Source of the DNA: Flavobacterium phycosphaerae
GTDB taxonomy: Bacteria; Bacteroidota; Bacteroidia; Flavobacteriales; Flavobacteriaceae
Direction of reading: 5' to 3'
DNA length: 64,000 bases
NCBI RefSeq assembly: GCF_010119235.1
Contig: NZ_JAAATZ010000001.1
Span: 3,068,501-3,132,500 of the forward strand
Each line of letters begins with the position of its first letter. Position 1 is the first letter of the stretch. This document shows positions 15,916 through 26,100 of this stretch, one piece after another. A model generated the notes under the pieces. The model worked only from the letters and a program-made list of their open reading frames with translations, did no database searches and was not told where the DNA came from. The position numbers and the translations under genes are program-made.

Positions 15916-15944
15916 AAAAGAGACGCGATATTCGCGTCTCTTTT
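15916..15944. terminator. Bidirectional intrinsic terminator
   Basis: A perfect 13 bp inverted repeat, AAAAGAGACGCGA (15916-15928) against TCGCGTCTCTTTT (15932-15944), with a 3-base loop. It serves both the SHOCT gene and the convergent MBOAT gene. Confidence 0.9.
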
Positions 15945-15965
15945 ACTTTCAATTAAATACTTAAC

Positions 15966-17402
15966 TTAAAATTGAAAATAGATAAAGGAGCTACCACTTT
16001 CTTGAGCGAAAATAATAGCCAATAACAGAAATGACCAAACTAAACTTAGCCACAGCCACGATACTCTATGAGCTACATCGAGCACTTTGGTATTGCGCAT
16101 TACCCAGTGGCATAACAAAATCAACGGGACAATAATAGCAACCTTTAAAATGGCTAACGTAGTTAATAAGGCTTTATCTCCTGAAGCAAACCCAGACATT
16201 GCACAAAGTAATTGCCAAGCTTTTCCAAATGTATCCGAACGGAAAAACACCCAAGTTACATTCACCAGCATAAACGTTAAAAAGGCATAGAAAAAACCAA
16301 CCCATTGACTGTTTTCATCGACAATGCCTTTAGGGTTATCGATGTTTTTACGATCTTTATAATATTTCTCTACCCAAAGGTAAATGCCATGCAAACCACC
16401 CCAAGCTACAAACGTCCAATTGGCACCATGCCATAATCCGCCTAATAACATAGTCATCATTAGGGCAAAATATGTCCTCATTTTACCATGACGATTACCT
16501 CCTAACGGAATGTATAAATAGTCTCTTAACCAACTTGACAAAGTAATGTGCCAACGTTTCCAAAAATCGGAAAAGCCTATAGCGGCATATGGATAATTGA
16601 AATTTTGAGGCAGTACAAAACCTAAACACAATGCTACACCAATAGCACAAGTAGAATAGCCGGCAAAATCAAGAAAAATTTGTCCCGAAAAAGCAAACAC
16701 ACCAATCCAAGCATCAAGCATAGGCAAAGCATCATGGGCATCAAAAACGGTATCAGCCGTGTCCGACAACATACTATCGGCCAAAACTACTTTCATGAAT
16801 AAACCTAACGTAAGCAGTAATAAACCATCCATCATTTGCTTGCGCGAAGCAACTCTTGGCGATTCAAACTGAGAGACTAATTGCGGAGGTCTTACTATTG
16901 GTCCTGCCACCAAGTGCGGAAAGAAAGTCACGAACAAGGAAAAGTCGAGCAGTGATTTTACCGGTTCACTTCTCTTTTTGAACATATCAATCGTATAACA
17001 CAAGGTGGTAAAAGTGTAAAACGAAATCCCTGCCGGCAGAATAATATTAGGTGTAGCCGGATGAAAATTGAACCCAACCAAATGGCAAACTGCAACAAAA
17101 TTATCGAGCAAAAAAGTACCGTATTTAAAGAAACAGAGCATGCCTAAATTGCCAATCAGACTGATGACTAATAAGAGTTTCTTTTTATGCGGGTTCTCTT
17201 GGGTATACAAAGCTCTTCCCACAAAGAAATCGACTACTGTTGACAACCACAGCAACAGTATAAAAGGGGGATTCCAAGCAGCATAGAAGATATAACTGGC
17301 GGCCAGTAAATTGATTTTCTTAACCCTCCACGACAACGGTAAGTTGTGCAAGAATAATATCAGTATAAAAAATACGACGAAAGTGTACGAATTGAATACC
17401 AT
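15966..17402 (-). CDS. MBOAT family O-acyltransferase, AlgI-like
   Basis: A 478-residue polytopic membrane protein of the MBOAT family (AlgI/PatA/DltB type). It moves an acyl group, usually acetyl, across the inner membrane for transfer to a cell-surface polymer. About ten hydrophobic segments are present. The catalytic His is in GGLWHGANWTFVAWGG (near 325), with the second conserved His in LHGIYLW. The start MVFNSYTFVVFF is typical of AlgI proteins. Its gene follows, 2 bp after, the SGNH-like gene on the same strand, forming the usual acyl-donor/acceptor pair. The target polymer is not shown by any nearby gene. Confidence 0.9.
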   Translation of the reverse strand: MVFNSYTFVVFFILILFLHNLPLSWRVKKINLLAASYIFYAAWNPPFILLLWLSTVVDFFVGRALYTQENPHKKKLLLVISLIGNLGMLCFFKYGTFLLDNFVAVCHLVGFNFHPATPNIILPAGISFYTFTTLCYTIDMFKKRSEPVKSLLDFSLFVTFFPHLVAGPIVRPPQLVSQFESPRVASRKQMMDGLLLLTLGLFMKVVLADSMLSDTADTVFDAHDALPMLDAWIGVFAFSGQIFLDFAGYSTCAIGVALCLGFVLPQNFNYPYAAIGFSDFWKRWHITLSSWLRDYLYIPLGGNRHGKMRTYFALMMTMLLGGLWHGANWTFVAWGGLHGIYLWVEKYYKDRKNIDNPKGIVDENSQWVGFFYAFLTFMLVNVTWVFFRSDTFGKAWQLLCAMSGFASGDKALLTTLAILKVAIIVPLILLCHWVMRNTKVLDVAHRVSWLWLSLVWSFLLLAIIFAQESGSSFIYFQF

Positions 17403-17404
17403 AA

Positions 17405-18460
17405 TTACAGTTTTTTAGGGTTAGTATTTTGTAAAAAAGTAAATCCGGGCTGTTGTGACAGTAAGCGGAAAAACTCTTTGGTAAACAATTTGGCATCTGC
17501 CTTTTTTAAATGGGATAATTCAGGACAGTCAAAATGAGCTATAGCCGGATAATCCATGAAGTGAATTCCGGGACATTTTGTTTCCGCTAAGAGTCGGTTC
17601 CAGAATTTTTCTCTGGGAAACCCCATATTTTCACCTTGTAAATAGACTCCGCTGGATGGTGTTCGCACAAATACTACTTCACCTCCACGGGCTTTTATTT
17701 TATCAATATCAGCTTTAACCGATTTAAAAATAGCATCAAACGCAGCCGGTGGCATTGGCGGAGCACTCATAGCCATTTTAGCAAAAAAGCCCCAGATGGC
17801 TTTCACTTGATTGCGTTCGGCTTCATTGGCAACAAAACTATTGGTCATATAAGCCTGTCGGCCAAAAGTATTTCTTTTAAAATTCATTGGAAATGTCGGC
17901 ATCATAAAAACACCCGGACGACTTGGAATTTGTAGCGCTTCTAATCGGGCATTAGTCGACAAAAAATCCTTATCCAAAAAAGCAAACTTTGATTCCAATA
18001 CTTTATTCAGTTCAAAACTAGCTCGTTGTGCCGGTGTTCGGTCATAATAGTATTTGATATTTTCGTTCGCGGTTTCCATAAAAGGGGGTGCCATATTAAA
18101 GAACAAACCTTCGGTTACGTCAATAACCAATTTCCCTTTGAAGTTAGGATCATTTGCTAAATCGGTTAAAACTGGTCTCGGGCAAGTGCCTTCCATGGCC
18201 AGCTGCACCGGTAGTGTGGTGGTGAGTTTTCTCCAAGTAGCTCTGTCTAAATCATATTTGATTCGGGAAGACCCTATAAAAACAATCGTTTTATCAGTTG
18301 GTCCATAAATTTGAGCGCGTTTATCGGCCCATAACGGCGGTCCATCATCATAATCAACAGAGATTCCCTGATTTCTTAAATACAATTCATAACCAAGGAC
18401 TACACAAACTACGATAACCAAAGTTACCATAGCAGACTTGAATAGCGATTTTTCATTCAT
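17405..18460 (-). CDS. SGNH-like partner of the MBOAT acyltransferase
   Basis: A 351-residue protein with one N-terminal membrane helix (about 8-25) and an extracytoplasmic domain. The SGNH/GDSL-like features are the nucleophile Ser in FIGSSRIKYDLD (near 63) and a late Asp/His region in HFDCPELSHLKKADA (near 310-325), equivalent to the DxxH of AlgX/AlgJ-type acetyltransferases. Such proteins accept the acyl group from the MBOAT protein and put it on an exopolysaccharide. It is the first gene of the two-gene unit. The assignment rests on motif and context, as overall similarity to AlgJ/AlgX is not obvious by eye. Confidence 0.65.
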   Translation of the reverse strand: MNEKSLFKSAMVTLVIVVCVVLGYELYLRNQGISVDYDDGPPLWADKRAQIYGPTDKTIVFIGSSRIKYDLDRATWRKLTTTLPVQLAMEGTCPRPVLTDLANDPNFKGKLVIDVTEGLFFNMAPPFMETANENIKYYYDRTPAQRASFELNKVLESKFAFLDKDFLSTNARLEALQIPSRPGVFMMPTFPMNFKRNTFGRQAYMTNSFVANEAERNQVKAIWGFFAKMAMSAPPMPPAAFDAIFKSVKADIDKIKARGGEVVFVRTPSSGVYLQGENMGFPREKFWNRLLAETKCPGIHFMDYPAIAHFDCPELSHLKKADAKLFTKEFFRLLSQQPGFTFLQNTNPKKL

Positions 18461-18680
18461 ACTGTAAAGAGGTTGGTTAGTAAAAAATAAAATGCAATCC
18501 TATCAAGTGGGGAATTGAATGCTGGATTTGCTCATAACTATTTCAAATTTAAATAATTAATAAAGAGGCATACACATACTCCTATTTTACTTATTAACGA
18601 TTTTCCTGTTAATAAATCGAACTCAAAATGGAGTGAACTAAAATTCAATAATCTTTCGTTACATTAGCTTAAAAAAGAAG

Positions 18681-19706
18681 ATGCTTCAACAACAATTGGA
18701 ATTAACAAACGAATTAACCTCTCCTCTATTCCGAATCATGTGGATACAAAACCGGAATGAACCCCACCGCCGTCATTTTGAAAATAACATTTGTGCTTTT
18801 CATATTGGCAACGGATTGATTCTTTCGGTAGCACATAATTTGAAAACCGAGGCAAAGACATTTAAATCAATTGAGCAAAGTGTATTTGAAACTGCTATTT
18901 TACCCTATTTGAATTCGGCACAAACGCAATGGTTTGAAACTTGTTTTCCGTTAGATACTACAAACAACAAGCGGTATTGGACCAATAATAATCCCAGTGA
19001 TTATCAGTTTGCCGTTGATATTTTAAGGCAAATTAATTTTGACACCCGTTGGACTTCATTAATGGATAAAAACATAGCCAAACCCCATCTCATTATTCAA
19101 TTTAAAAACAATGAGTTTTATAATGACTCCTCGCTTACACCTCATTTTACTTCAGACACATATTTTGAAGAATCAGGCATTAACAGGCATACATTTTTGG
19201 TTGAAGTAGAATTAGTAGAGGCTTTTTACAGCGAAGATATAGCGTTGTACCGTATCATAAATACGCCGACTGAAGTGATTAAAGCCATGCCGAGTCTAAC
19301 CGTAGATTTTTCTATTTTAAATGACAATCAGGAGCAGTATTATTGTCTGCAAAGCTCACCAACCAGTGAAATTGGAAAGCTACTCAACAAAGCTCAAATT
19401 GAAGGTTTTACAGACCATTTTAGCTTTTTTCAGGATAGAATTGGCGGAAATTATACTTTTGAAGGATTGCGTTATTTAATTAAAGGGTACTTCCGATTTG
19501 GTTCTTCAGGCGCTCCTTATGTTTTTTATGATACCAAAAGCAAAGACTTTAAAGTAAATGCAATTCAAAGTGAGGCCTGCCCGATTCAGCTTTCTATTGA
19601 CAACAAAAGAGAAGGTAATTTTCAATATATAAATGCTTTGGCTTCACCTTTACAAATCATTCAGGAAAAGTTAGAAAAATATATTGCCACAGCACAAAAC
19701 CTATAA
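18681..19706 (+). CDS. Trypsin-like serine peptidase domain protein
   Basis: A 341-residue protein with features of an S1-like fold. His52 is in LILSVAHNL, Asp186 in SEDIALYRI and Ser276 in FRFGSSGAPYVF, in the order and local contexts of the catalytic triad (xxAHN, DxAL, GxSGAP). No signal peptide is visible, so it appears cytoplasmic. Cytoplasmic trypsin-like domains in bacteria are often part of defence or signalling modules, but no partner gene is next to it. The upstream 220 bp hold no other gene. The overall family is not recognised. Confidence 0.65.
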   Translation: MLQQQLELTNELTSPLFRIMWIQNRNEPHRRHFENNICAFHIGNGLILSVAHNLKTEAKTFKSIEQSVFETAILPYLNSAQTQWFETCFPLDTTNNKRYWTNNNPSDYQFAVDILRQINFDTRWTSLMDKNIAKPHLIIQFKNNEFYNDSSLTPHFTSDTYFEESGINRHTFLVEVELVEAFYSEDIALYRIINTPTEVIKAMPSLTVDFSILNDNQEQYYCLQSSPTSEIGKLLNKAQIEGFTDHFSFFQDRIGGNYTFEGLRYLIKGYFRFGSSGAPYVFYDTKSKDFKVNAIQSEACPIQLSIDNKREGNFQYINALASPLQIIQEKLEKYIATAQNL

Positions 19707-19710
19707 TAAT

Positions 19711-19742
19711 CACAAAAAAAACCACCACATGAAGTGATGGTT
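19711..19742 (-). terminator. Terminator of the T9SS gene at 19769
   Basis: On the minus strand AACCATCAC pairs with GTGGTGGTT (one G-U), followed by a T run (the A run at 19713-19720 on the plus strand). Confidence 0.75.
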
Positions 19743-19768
19743 AGTTGATTATGATAACAGGGTTAATG

Positions 19769-22318
19769 TTAGTTCATCAACGTTTTTTTGATTACTGTTA
19801 TATCGTTTTCTAATGTTATTTTTACTAAAAGTGCTTGTGTGCCAACTGATAAGTTTCCGGTTTGGAAATTAGTAGTGTTTAATCCGCTTTGCGAGAAGAT
19901 TTGTTTTCCTGAAAGATCAAACACTTCTAGTTTAGCAATTGGTGAGGCTTCACAAAGAACAGTAAGTTGATGTTGATTCGTTAACACCACAACAGCAGCA
20001 TTGAAATCGGGAACAACCGTACCTAGAGCCGTGTTAGTGAAATGAAGTTCGAAACGACTTTCAAAAGTACCGCTTGTAGTAGTAAATGTAAAATCGCCTG
20101 ATTTCATATCATGATACACACCTGTTACCTTATCAAGCATATAAACATTCTGATTTTCAAACAATCCGTCAAAGTTCTCTAAGCTTATGGTTAAAGTTCC
20201 ATTAGTAGTCGTGCTATAGGCTACAGGAATTACATCATTTTCTGAAAAAGGTAAACTTTTACCTTGAATAGATAAATCATAGTCACCTACCATAGTATAA
20301 ATTGCTACAGGATTCCCAACCGGCATTGTTTTACCATCAAACATGGTATCAAAATCATTAGTAGCTCCGGTAACATATCCCAATAACATTTGGTTATAAG
20401 CGCCTTGTGTATCGGTCAATGACAACCACAATCTATGTTTTTCTATAGATGATACTGATGAATTAGCAGCCGTATTACTATTTCTAAAGAATTGAGTATT
20501 TGTATTCGTTACACGCATAGCATTTTTAAAAGAAGCTGTATAAGTTCCATTCGCTTTGGCTGTATTGGCTTCAATAAAAAATCCTTGACCTGCTCCTATT
20601 TTTCCTGTTGGGTAAATATTTCCTGAAAGAGCAGGTGTTGAAGTTCTTACACCTCCTGTAAAATTATATTTTGCATAATCATTAATAGTATAATTATTAT
20701 TGGTAATGCTGGTGTTGTGTGTCCAAAAATAAATGGTTCCATTTACAACTGTTGAGTTGGTAGCATCTGTTAGGAATAAATCAATATCAATAGCAGATGG
20801 ATAAGGATTACCGATAAGATTATAGGCTCCGGTACTTTTCACTATAGAAACATTAACCACTCCATTGTTAGGAACTCCGACAAAATTTGTTTGGAGTGTA
20901 GCAGACAATAAAGGGTCTGGTGTTCTTCCGATATACCCCACTCCCGGTGTCATTGCGGTTGAGTTGGCTTGGTAAACCCAATTGTTGATACTGGGACTAA
21001 ATGAATAACACATTGAGCTGGTAGCCAATTGACTTAAAGCAGCACCGGCTACCGGAGATGACCAATAAGTATAATCATATAATTTAAGTGGAGAGGTTTG
21101 TCTACTATAAGTAATGTTACCTGAATTGACAGCAGCATCATTGGTTTGTACCAAACTGGCCGTATCATCAAAAGATAAAGAACCTGCAGTTACTTTTACC
21201 TCATTAACAAGAGATAAAGTTGTTCCGGCAGTAAAAACTACATTTCCTGATGTTACATGACAAGAACATCCGGTTATATCAGAGGAAGAAGAAAAATCTC
21301 CTGAAAAAACAATTCGTTGTGAACTTGTAGGAGGAGTTCCTGATGACCAAACGGTTCCGTTCCAAGTATTTGATGGCTGGCTTAACGTTACGCTTGTACT
21401 TGAAGATATACAGCCAGTACTATTTTTTGCTGTAACACTATACGTGCCAGCAGCCATTGAGTTAAACACTCCTGTTGTGTTAGTATAAGTTGTTCCGTTA
21501 GTACTATAGGTATAGCCAGCTCCGGTAGGTGCTGTTATAGTAATTGAACCATTGGCAACATTACAACCCGGACTTGTAGGCGTTACTGTAGGTGCGGCAG
21601 GTGCTGCTGTTACTGTTACCGTTACTGCTTTTCTTAGCGTAGTAACCGAACCAGTGGTCGCCTGAACATAATAAGTTGTATTAGCGGATAATGTTGGTGT
21701 CGTGTAAGTAGTCGAATAAGGACTTGAAGTAACTGTAGTCGTTAAGAAAGGAGTTCCACCTGTAGCAACTGTAAACCATTCATAAACTGTTGTGGCTGAA
21801 GGCGTAGGATTTTTAGCCGCTGTTATCGTTGCTGAACCTGAAGCACATATAGTTGTCCCTGTTGTATTAACGGTGTTATAGCCACCACCTGAAACCAAAG
21901 TAGGGAAATCCATTAAAACTCCTCCACCACTACCGTTACATGAAGCTACTTTGGTGCCTCCTACCTTTATCAAATCTGAGGCACTACAGTTAGTTCCGGC
22001 ACTTAAATTTCCTCCGGCTTCAACTATGATAGCGGTGTTAGCCGCAAAGGACAAATCATAATTACCATTAGAGAAATCAATACTGGCATTGTTTCTAATA
22101 ACAAACTGGATGGCTCCTAAACAAGTCAAATCCAAGTTAGCATTCATATTCAAGACTGTAGCATTTGTTCCGTTACCAACATAAATAGTAGAACATGAAG
22201 CCAATGAAGCACAACTTAACGTACTTGAATTAACGGTAGCTCCCGTAATAGTACATTGTGCTCTGGTCGTGATCGAATAAAATGAAGCGACGATTAATAA
22301 AAGTAGTATTTTTTTCAT
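19769..22318 (-). CDS. Large secreted T9SS protein with Ig-like modules
   Basis: An 849-residue secreted protein. It has a signal peptide (1-20, ending TTRAQ), a Ser/Thr/Asn-rich N-terminal region, and an Ig-like segment around 170-235 (ATTVYEWFTVATGGTPF, then ANTTYYVQATTG). A SprB-like segment follows (SPGCNVANGSITITAPTG). Next is a long region common in Flavobacterial surface proteins (NLIGNPYPSAID, GAGQGFFIEA, HRLWLSLTDTQGAYNQMLLGY). The end is a T9SS type A sorting domain (LEVFDLSGKQIFSQ, then VKITLENDITVIKKTLMN). It is probably surface-anchored or released. It has a good minus-strand promoter at 22362-22393. Confidence 0.85.
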   Translation of the reverse strand: MKKILLLLIVASFYSITTRAQCTITGATVNSSTLSCASLASCSTIYVGNGTNATVLNMNANLDLTCLGAIQFVIRNNASIDFSNGNYDLSFAANTAIIVEAGGNLSAGTNCSASDLIKVGGTKVASCNGSGGGVLMDFPTLVSGGGYNTVNTTGTTICASGSATITAAKNPTPSATTVYEWFTVATGGTPFLTTTVTSSPYSTTYTTPTLSANTTYYVQATTGSVTTLRKAVTVTVTAAPAAPTVTPTSPGCNVANGSITITAPTGAGYTYSTNGTTYTNTTGVFNSMAAGTYSVTAKNSTGCISSSTSVTLSQPSNTWNGTVWSSGTPPTSSQRIVFSGDFSSSSDITGCSCHVTSGNVVFTAGTTLSLVNEVKVTAGSLSFDDTASLVQTNDAAVNSGNITYSRQTSPLKLYDYTYWSSPVAGAALSQLATSSMCYSFSPSINNWVYQANSTAMTPGVGYIGRTPDPLLSATLQTNFVGVPNNGVVNVSIVKSTGAYNLIGNPYPSAIDIDLFLTDATNSTVVNGTIYFWTHNTSITNNNYTINDYAKYNFTGGVRTSTPALSGNIYPTGKIGAGQGFFIEANTAKANGTYTASFKNAMRVTNTNTQFFRNSNTAANSSVSSIEKHRLWLSLTDTQGAYNQMLLGYVTGATNDFDTMFDGKTMPVGNPVAIYTMVGDYDLSIQGKSLPFSENDVIPVAYSTTTNGTLTISLENFDGLFENQNVYMLDKVTGVYHDMKSGDFTFTTTSGTFESRFELHFTNTALGTVVPDFNAAVVVLTNQHQLTVLCEASPIAKLEVFDLSGKQIFSQSGLNTTNFQTGNLSVGTQALLVKITLENDITVIKKTLMN

Positions 22319-22361
22319 ATGCTTTATTTTGTAAAAATAGATTTGGGATTAAACTATGTGG

Positions 22362-22393
22362 CAAAGTTATCTCCATATCAACAGTTTACACAA
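22362..22393 (-). promoter_or_regulatory. Promoter of the T9SS gene at 22318
   Basis: The minus strand carries TAACTTTG (22362-22369) and TTG (22391-22393), 21 bp apart, 43 bp before the start codon. Confidence 0.65.
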
Positions 22394-22613
22394 GTAAGTC
22401 GATATTCAACCTAAAAACTCTACAAACTACACTTAAGTTGGACTTATTAACAATTAAATAGCAGTTATTAACAATAAAGCGGGTATGATTTTCTTGAAAT
22501 GTTCCTTAAAAACCAATAATGATGAAATAGCAGTCATTTAATAATTTTCATGATAAAATAAGTCTTTCAATCACAACTTATTGAATACAAATCAATAAAC
22601 AAACTGATTTATT

Positions 22614-22644
22614 TTGAAATTTAACATTCAATTCATTACATTTG
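22614..22644 (+). promoter_or_regulatory. Promoter of the 22673 gene and the giant T9SS gene
   Basis: TTG (22614-22616) and TACATTTG (22637-22644) are 20 bp apart, 28 bp before the ATG at 22673. The rest of the 354 bp divergent region is AT-rich and shows no gene. Confidence 0.65.
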
Positions 22645-22672
22645 ATTTAAGTTTTTATTAACATTTTATTTT

Positions 22673-23134
22673 ATGGTTTCACTTTTACACTTCTATTCGA
22701 CTAAAAGTAAAGAATACAAGTATTTGTTGTTGTGCATTATCTTTTTCTCTTATCATGAAACAAGAGCTGTCAACTATTATGTAAATGATACTTCCCTGAA
22801 AGGAGATTTGTATACCAAAACCATAGGAAATGACAATAACGACGGTCTATCGCCTGATTCTCCAAAACTAACTATATCCGCTGCCTATCAGAAAGCCAAA
22901 GAAGGGGACACCATTTTTGTTGATACCGGAAATTATTCAGAAATCAATACAAAAGGAGAATTACGGTTTGAAAACAAAAAGAATATACACTTTATTATAA
23001 GAGGCCAATCTGAGGATGTTTTTACTAAAACACCTTTTCCTGCCAATGAAAAAAATGCTCCGGATGTTTTTTATATTAAAAATGACAAACCGGTCAGTCG
23101 TGAAGTCTATTTGAATAATCCGAAAGAAAAGTAA
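22673..23134 (+). CDS. Secreted beta-helix N-terminal stub protein
   Basis: A 153-residue protein with a hydrophobic N-terminal segment (about 17-30, possible signal peptide) and then YYVNDTSLKGD. The motif GNDNNDGLSPDSPKLTISAAYQKAKEGDTIFVDTGNY is the beginning of right-handed beta-helix (DUF1565-type) surface proteins. Full members are many hundreds of residues, but here only the first turns exist and the protein stops soon after. It ends 11 bp before the giant T9SS gene and shares its promoter. It may be a real short protein or a relic of a larger adhesin. Confidence 0.6.
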   Translation: MVSLLHFYSTKSKEYKYLLLCIIFFSYHETRAVNYYVNDTSLKGDLYTKTIGNDNNDGLSPDSPKLTISAAYQKAKEGDTIFVDTGNYSEINTKGELRFENKKNIHFIIRGQSEDVFTKTPFPANEKNAPDVFYIKNDKPVSREVYLNNPKEK

Positions 23135-23145
23135 AAGTCAAAAGG

Positions 23146-26100
23146 ATGAAAAAACTAGTTTCCTATCTGTATGTATGTTTGATTTACATCGGTTTTTCAA
23201 CCGGTCTTTTTGCCCAACCCGCAAATGATGCCTGTGGTTCCGCCATACCGATAGCTGTAACTGCCGGAAGCTGTAATTCTACTTTTTATACTAATGTTGC
23301 TGCTACCACAGTAGGAGATCCCGCCACCCCGGCCTGTTGGTCTCCAAATAGTTTAAGTCATTCCGTTTGGTTTTCTTTTGTAGCCACTTTGGCTGATATA
23401 GAAATTTCAACCAACTTCAGTGGAACTTTAGCCAATACACAATTAGCGGTTTTTAGCGGAAGCTGTGGCTCTTTAACCCAAATTGCCTGTCAGGAAGATA
23501 TCAATCCGGCTACCGGTTTATATCATACCGATATCATCTTACATGGTTTAACTGTTGGCAACACTTATTATTTGCTAGTAGACGGCAACGGAAATACTAC
23601 GGGAACTTTTGGAATTTGTGCTCAGGAAGCTTTACCCATCGGGCCTACTTTACCGGTACAAGACTGTATAACAGCTTCTACATTATGTAATCTCAACAGT
23701 GTTTCGGTACCAAACGGAACCGGAAGTGTTGGGGTTAATCAAGAAAGTCCATCTTGTTTTGGAGCACCGGGAGAACGTTCTTCAAATTGGTATAGTTTTA
23801 CAGTAGCCACATCGGGAATATTGCAATTTGCTATTACGCCTACTTCTGTAATTGATTATGATTTTGCCGTTTTCAATACCTCAAGCTCCTGTCCGGGTAC
23901 AGAAATATCTTGTAACTGGAGCGGTACTACAGGACCAGGTGGCGTTACAGGTTTAGGCTGTTCCGGACCTCAATGCAACCCTACTTTTACAGTTACAGCG
24001 GGACAGACTTATACGATTCTTGTAGATCGATTTACAGCAACTTCATCGGCAGGATTCACATTAGATTTTACCGGTACCACAGCCACCGTTACGAGCCCCA
24101 ACCCTTCTTTTACAGCTACAACCGCTTGCGTGGGAACACCAACTCAATTCACCAATACTACTAACGGAAATTACACCTATAATTGGACTTTTGGCGATGG
24201 ATTCACTTCCACATTAAAAAATCCGACCCATACTTATGCAGCAGCGGGAACTTACAACGCCACACTTTTATTAACAGCTGTTCCGGGGGATGTCAAAACG
24301 CTATAACACAATCGGTAACCGTAAAACCATTTCCGACTGTTGATGCAGGAACGGCTGCTGCAATTTGCTCGGGCGGATGTGTAACATTGGGAGGTACAAC
24401 AAATGCTATTGGTGCTACCGAACCGGCTGTATTTACTAACGGAGGAACTTATGCTATACCAGACAATAATACAACAGGAGTCAACTCACCAATAACAGTA
24501 AGTGGTATCGCTCCAACTACCATTACAAACACCTCTATTGCCTCAGTATGTTTATCAATAACCCACGCTTGGGATGAGGATTTAGATATTTTTCTTGAAT
24601 GTCCAAACGGTACTAGAATTCAGCTATCAACTGACAACGGAACTTCGGGAGATAACTATACCAATACTTGTTTTACGCCTACTTCTACCAACCCGGTAAC
24701 TTCCGGTTTGGCTCCTTTTTCGGGAACGTATTCACCTGAGCAAGCTTTTAGTCTTTTAAATGGTTGCAATGCCAATGGTACCTGGCAACTTTTTGTTCGG
24801 GATGATGCCGGGGCAATATCAGGAAACATTACGGGCTGGACGATAACCTTTAATAATGATTTACCTCCTTTTACTTGGTCACCAACAACAGCAATGACTA
24901 ATACCACAACATTATCACCAACAGTTTGTCCGACTTCAACCACCACATATACATTAACCGGAAATAACGGAACCGGTTGTACTACTTCGGATACTGTTAC
25001 CGTAAATGTAAATGCTTCTGTCACTCCTACTTTTACGGCTGTCGGTCCTATTTGTTCCGGTGCCACATTATCGGCTTTGCCAACCACCTCTACTAATGGC
25101 ATTACGGGAACTTGGGCACCCGCTTTAAACAACACGGCAACAACAACCTATACTTTTACACCAACAACAGGACAATGTGCTACTACAACGACTTTGACCA
25201 TAACTGTTAACCCAAATATCACTCCGACATTTACAGTAGTAGCTCCTATTTGCTCGGGAGGAACTTTATCGGCTTTGCCTACTACTTCTAACAATAGTAT
25301 TACAGGAACCTGGGCGCCGGCATTGAACAATACAGCAACAACAACCTATACTTTTACACCAACAGTAGGTCAGTGTGCCACGACAGCCACATTAACCATA
25401 ACGGTGAATCCTAATATTACTCCCACCTTTACAGCAGTAGCTCCGATTTGTTCAGGAGGAACATTATCCGCATTACCTACTACTTCTACTAATGGCATCT
25501 CAGGAGCATGGACACCCGCTTTGAGCAACACAGCAACAACAACCTATACTTTTACACCAACAGTAGGGCAATGTGCTACGACAACCACATTAACCATAAC
25601 GGTGAATCCTAATATTAGTCCCTCCTTTACAGCAGTAGCTCCGATTTGCTCGGGAACAGCGTTATCGGCTTTGCCAACCACTTCTAATAACGGTATTACA
25701 GGAACTTGGGCTCCGGCTTTAAGCAACACGGCAACTAACACCTATACCTTCACACCAACCGCAGGATTATGTGCTACGACAACTAGTTTAACTATTACGG
25801 TAAATAACAATCCAACTATAACCGGTACATTGACTTTTTGTAATGGCAGTACTTCTCAATTGAATGGATCCGGAACGCCTGCCGCTGTTACTCCATGGGT
25901 TTCTTCTAATACCGCAGTGGCAACTATTAGTAGTACGGGGTTAGTAACCGGAATTTCAAATGGGACCTCAACCATAACTTATACCGATAGTAACGGTTGT
26001 TTTATAACGGCAACAATTACGATTGCCACAAATATAATTCCAACTTTTACAGCGGTGCCTCCCATTTGTTCGGGAGCCACTTTATCGCCTTTACCTACCA

